Assembly (NCBI GenBank): GCA_963402885.1
Contig: OY727099.1
Span: 15,519,001 to 15,583,000, forward strand
Length of the DNA: 64,000 nucleotides
Reading direction: 5' to 3'
DNA from: Antedon bifida
Taxonomy: Eukaryota > Echinodermata > Crinoidea > Comatulida > Antedonidae
Both the position numbers and the translations under genes were made by a program. This document shows, piece by piece, positions 61,545 to 64,000 of this stretch (position 1 is its first letter; the number at the start of each line of letters is the position of its first letter). Under the pieces are notes generated by a model. It was not told where the DNA came from. It saw only the letters and a list, made by a program, of their open reading frames with translations, and made no database searches.

Positions 61545-62460
61545 GCAAGTATCATTTCTAATTTTTCATTATACCTATAAAAACAAACTTATGTTACAAC
61601 GTACACATTGAATGTCGTACTTACAATTAATATCCTGCTACTCTCAGTAAAAATCATTCAGACACATAATTGCTTAAGACTATTGAATCTCTGTAATGTT
61701 GAGCCTGTCGCATTATATTTAAAATACTTTAGATGTCTGTAATCTGTCATCCCACTAAACTCACATAATAGAACATTTGTTTCTGCCATAAGTAGTATAC
61801 GCTGCATAGCAGCTGCACATTCACCTGATACTTCGCTCGCCGCCTCAATGGGAGGCGATAACGATACAATCGATGGGGGTTTATTTCTCGCCTGCAAGCT
61901 AGGCTACTCTTCGCCGTTCGGCCGAGTTTATTGAAAATATGACAGTTATTGCCATATTTTAGAAGTTAATTAATTTTTATAAAAAAACATGAACGGTACA
62001 ACTGGTTGACACATGCGTAATACTGTCTCGTACAATGACTGATGACGAAATATAATCGTAAAAAAATGATTAACATGAAGCCAGTTGACTAGCCAACCGA
62101 CTTCAGGTTGATCATTTTTTACTTTAAATTACGATTTTCTCAGGCATTTTTTTTTCATCCAATTTTCGGTCGAAGTGAATAACTTTCATGTGACATTAAA
62201 ATGCCCTATTCAATAACATTTTTTCTAACAATATTTTTTAAGGAGGACAATATCTTTAACAAAACATTCAGTTCTTGATTTTTTTTTTTAAATGTTGGGG
62301 TGAGGGGTAATAACAATACCCATAACTACAGTTTTCATTTAATTCATTGCATAGTTTTTATTTCATGTAGCAAAGCCACCTTTATTCACCACGAAAATAT
62401 CAATAGTGGTAATAATAATAATGGTATTAGTAATGATAATATAGTAGTAGGCCTAATAGA
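61545..62460. other. Intron 28, unassigned, with a GC-rich patch
   Basis: 61790-61930 is GC-richer than its surroundings (GCCGCCTCAATGGGAGGCGA, a short hairpin-like word) and hosts a 79-codon minus frame (61658-61897) without a known domain. 62090-62270 is distantly related to the 603-base tandem unit at 15018. Confidence 0.4.
62400..62460 (+). repeat. (AAT)n-type microsatellite, left of foldback
   Basis: Imperfect AAT/AGT trinucleotides; similar text resumes at 63385 right of the foldback element. Confidence 0.8.
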
Positions 62461-63377
62461 CTAGGCAAGCATTTTGAGTGAAACAAATTGCAAACAGAGA
62501 TTTTTCTTTTTTAAATGGTCACATTATGTTGAGGAGATCAAAATTTGGCATCACACCCCTGTCACTCATCCCGATGATATGCAAATTAGCATAAATATGC
62601 AGATTAGATTGAAATTACAGGGTTACCATATCCGAAAAAACTACTACAAAGAGAATTGATTTTTCCCAAATTTATTCAGAATATATATATATATATATAT
62701 TTATATGAAACATTTTACGAAAAAATGACCGGAAGTACAACATTTGACCCTCGACCCCATTTCTCAATGTTTGCATACATAATGTGACTAAAATGTCCGT
62801 AGAGACTTTGTTTTGCCCTTCAATGGCCAGCGTAGGACCGCTATGTAATTCCCAAAATCACACCTTTGTCACACCTTGAAAGAATGCAAATAAGTAAAAC
62901 AAGTTAAATGAAATATGCAAATAAGGGGATAAAATTAAAATTGTCGTCTCATATATCGAAAATCACTAATAATAGAGAGATTTTGGGAAACCTGTATCTG
63001 AGTCAGTTGAAGGCAGAATAAAGTCTCTACAGACATTTTAATTTCATTGTATATGCCGCATTGAGAAATGGGGTTGAGTGTCAAATGTCGTACTTCCGTA
63101 CTTTTTTTGTAAAATGTTTCATTCGTCTTCATTTCATAGGGCAAATATAAATATATACATTCTGAATAAATCAGTGAAAAAATCAAATTTCTCTGACTAG
63201 TAGTTTTTGAGATATGGTAACATATAGCATATTGAGCTAATTTGCATATCATCGGGATGAGTGACAGGTGTGATGCTCAAATTTTGATCTCCTCATCATA
63301 TGTGACCATTTAAAAACAAAAAAATCTCTGTTTGCAATTTGTTTTACTTTAGGCCGTTTTTTAGATAGATTGCCTAG
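62461..63377. repeat. Foldback repeat, copy 2, with inverted ends
   Basis: Left CTAGGCAA...TGAAACAAATTGCAAACAGA, right the reverse complement (TCTGTTTGCAATTTGTTTTA ... TTGCCTAG). The two halves (to about 62970 and from about 62975) are inverted copies of the unit found at 2580-4085, including ATGACCGGAAGTACAACATT. Could form a long hairpin. Inserted within an AAT-type microsatellite. Confidence 0.87.
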
Positions 63378-63500
63378 CCTTTAATGATAAAAATAGTAAT
63401 AATAATAGTATTAGTAGCAGTGATAATAGTAATATTAGTAGTAGTAATATTAATAATTGTTAATGATAATGATAACAACAAAAACAACAACAAATCATCA
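63378..63500 (+). repeat. (AAT)n/(AGT)n-type microsatellite, right of foldback
   Basis: AATAGTAATAATAATAGTAT and similar trinucleotide runs, then (AAC)n. Confidence 0.85.
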
Positions 63501-64000
63501 AATAAAAGTAATTTATTCATGTACCAAAATACATGGTAAAAGCAGCTTTATTTGACATAGGCCTACGCCATTATTTTTTATTTTGAAAAAAAATAGCTAT
63601 TTTACATAAATAATAGTTGGTTGTGAAATTGTACAGCATCACTTTAATGTTTGTTCGATGTGATTTGCTATGTTGTTTTGGAGGTTTGTGGTGTTTAGGA
63701 ATACCCGGTTGGGCACATCCAATATACTTTTAAAAATAGGCCTACAGTAATTCTGTTTGTACTACCATTTGCTTCCCACGATTAAATGATGTTGCTAACA
63801 ATTGGCCCTCAGTTGCAATGAATTCTACTAGTCCTAACGATTCCAAAATTGAGAATTAAAATTTTACTCACCCAACTATATTACTGTCTGATTATTTTTC
63901 TTGTTGTGCCTATTTGAGTGTTTTATCATGTGCAATTTACACGCAATCTGAATAAACAAAAGTATGAAGTAAGTAAAATTAACCACTTCAAGTCCCACAT
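63501..64000. other. Window end, nothing recognised
   Basis: AT-rich, presumably intron 28 continued. No exon with a fitting phase 1 acceptor found. Confidence 0.4.

Noticed and set aside
61658-61897. 79-codon minus frame in a GC-rich patch as a possible gene
   Set aside because: No domain, no splice context, single short frame in an intron; left as unassigned.
1-64000. LTR retroelements, Polintons or other virus-like elements
   Set aside because: No protease/integrase/capsid or envelope motifs and no LTR pairs were seen; all reverse transcriptase pieces are of non-LTR type.

Overview
The window reads as one locus of a marine invertebrate deuterostome, most likely an echinoderm. That placement is an inference from three things: an AT-rich intron/exon landscape crowded with CR1/L2-like and Tx1/L1-like LINEs, frequent AGGCCTA-rich simple sequence, and a large shuffled extracellular protein. 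There are no operons, rRNA genes or CRISPR arrays, and I saw no virus-like (LTR, Polinton) element.

The main content is a single plus-strand gene. Its first coding exon carries a signal peptide (ATG at 2045), and 28 coding exons can be followed to 61544, after which the gene runs on beyond the exons I can see. Every splice junction keeps the frame (4,882 coding bases, about 1,627 residues). The order is: signal peptide, kringle 1 (exons 2-3), kringle 2 (4-5), PAN/apple (6), a 13-residue mini-exon (7), three F5/8 type C (discoidin) domains (8-10, 11-13, 14-16), a divergent C-type lectin-like domain (17), EGF (18), a short lectin-like domain (19-20), three CUB domains (21-22, 23, 24), a canonical C-type lectin domain with a QPD motif (25-27) and a linker (28). 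Almost all domain borders are phase 1 introns, the signature of exon shuffling. The product should be secreted or cell-surface and built for carbohydrate, lipid and protein contacts. Its biological role is not known from sequence, and I do not recognise a named family with this order.

Layout: 1-2044 is the 5' flank, starting with one arm of a long inverted repeat. 2045-4733 holds exons 1-2, separated by a foldback repeat. 4734-22920 is an 18 kb intron full of satellites, a MITE with a minisatellite, the second inverted-repeat arm, a SINE-like element with clear target duplications, several LINE pieces and a recent 603 bp tandem duplication. 22921-31381 holds kringle and PAN exons with LINE fragments between them. 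31382-36346 holds a tRNA-bearing repeat and a decayed Tx1/L1-type LINE. 36347-44595 holds the nine discoidin exons, the first two separated by a 3 kb TIR element. 45813-52729 holds the lectin, EGF and CUB exons, including a partial exon duplication. 54075-61544 holds the last lectin domain, whose 6.5 kb intron contains a split repeat. 61545-64000 holds a second copy of the foldback repeat in an AAT-rich microsatellite.
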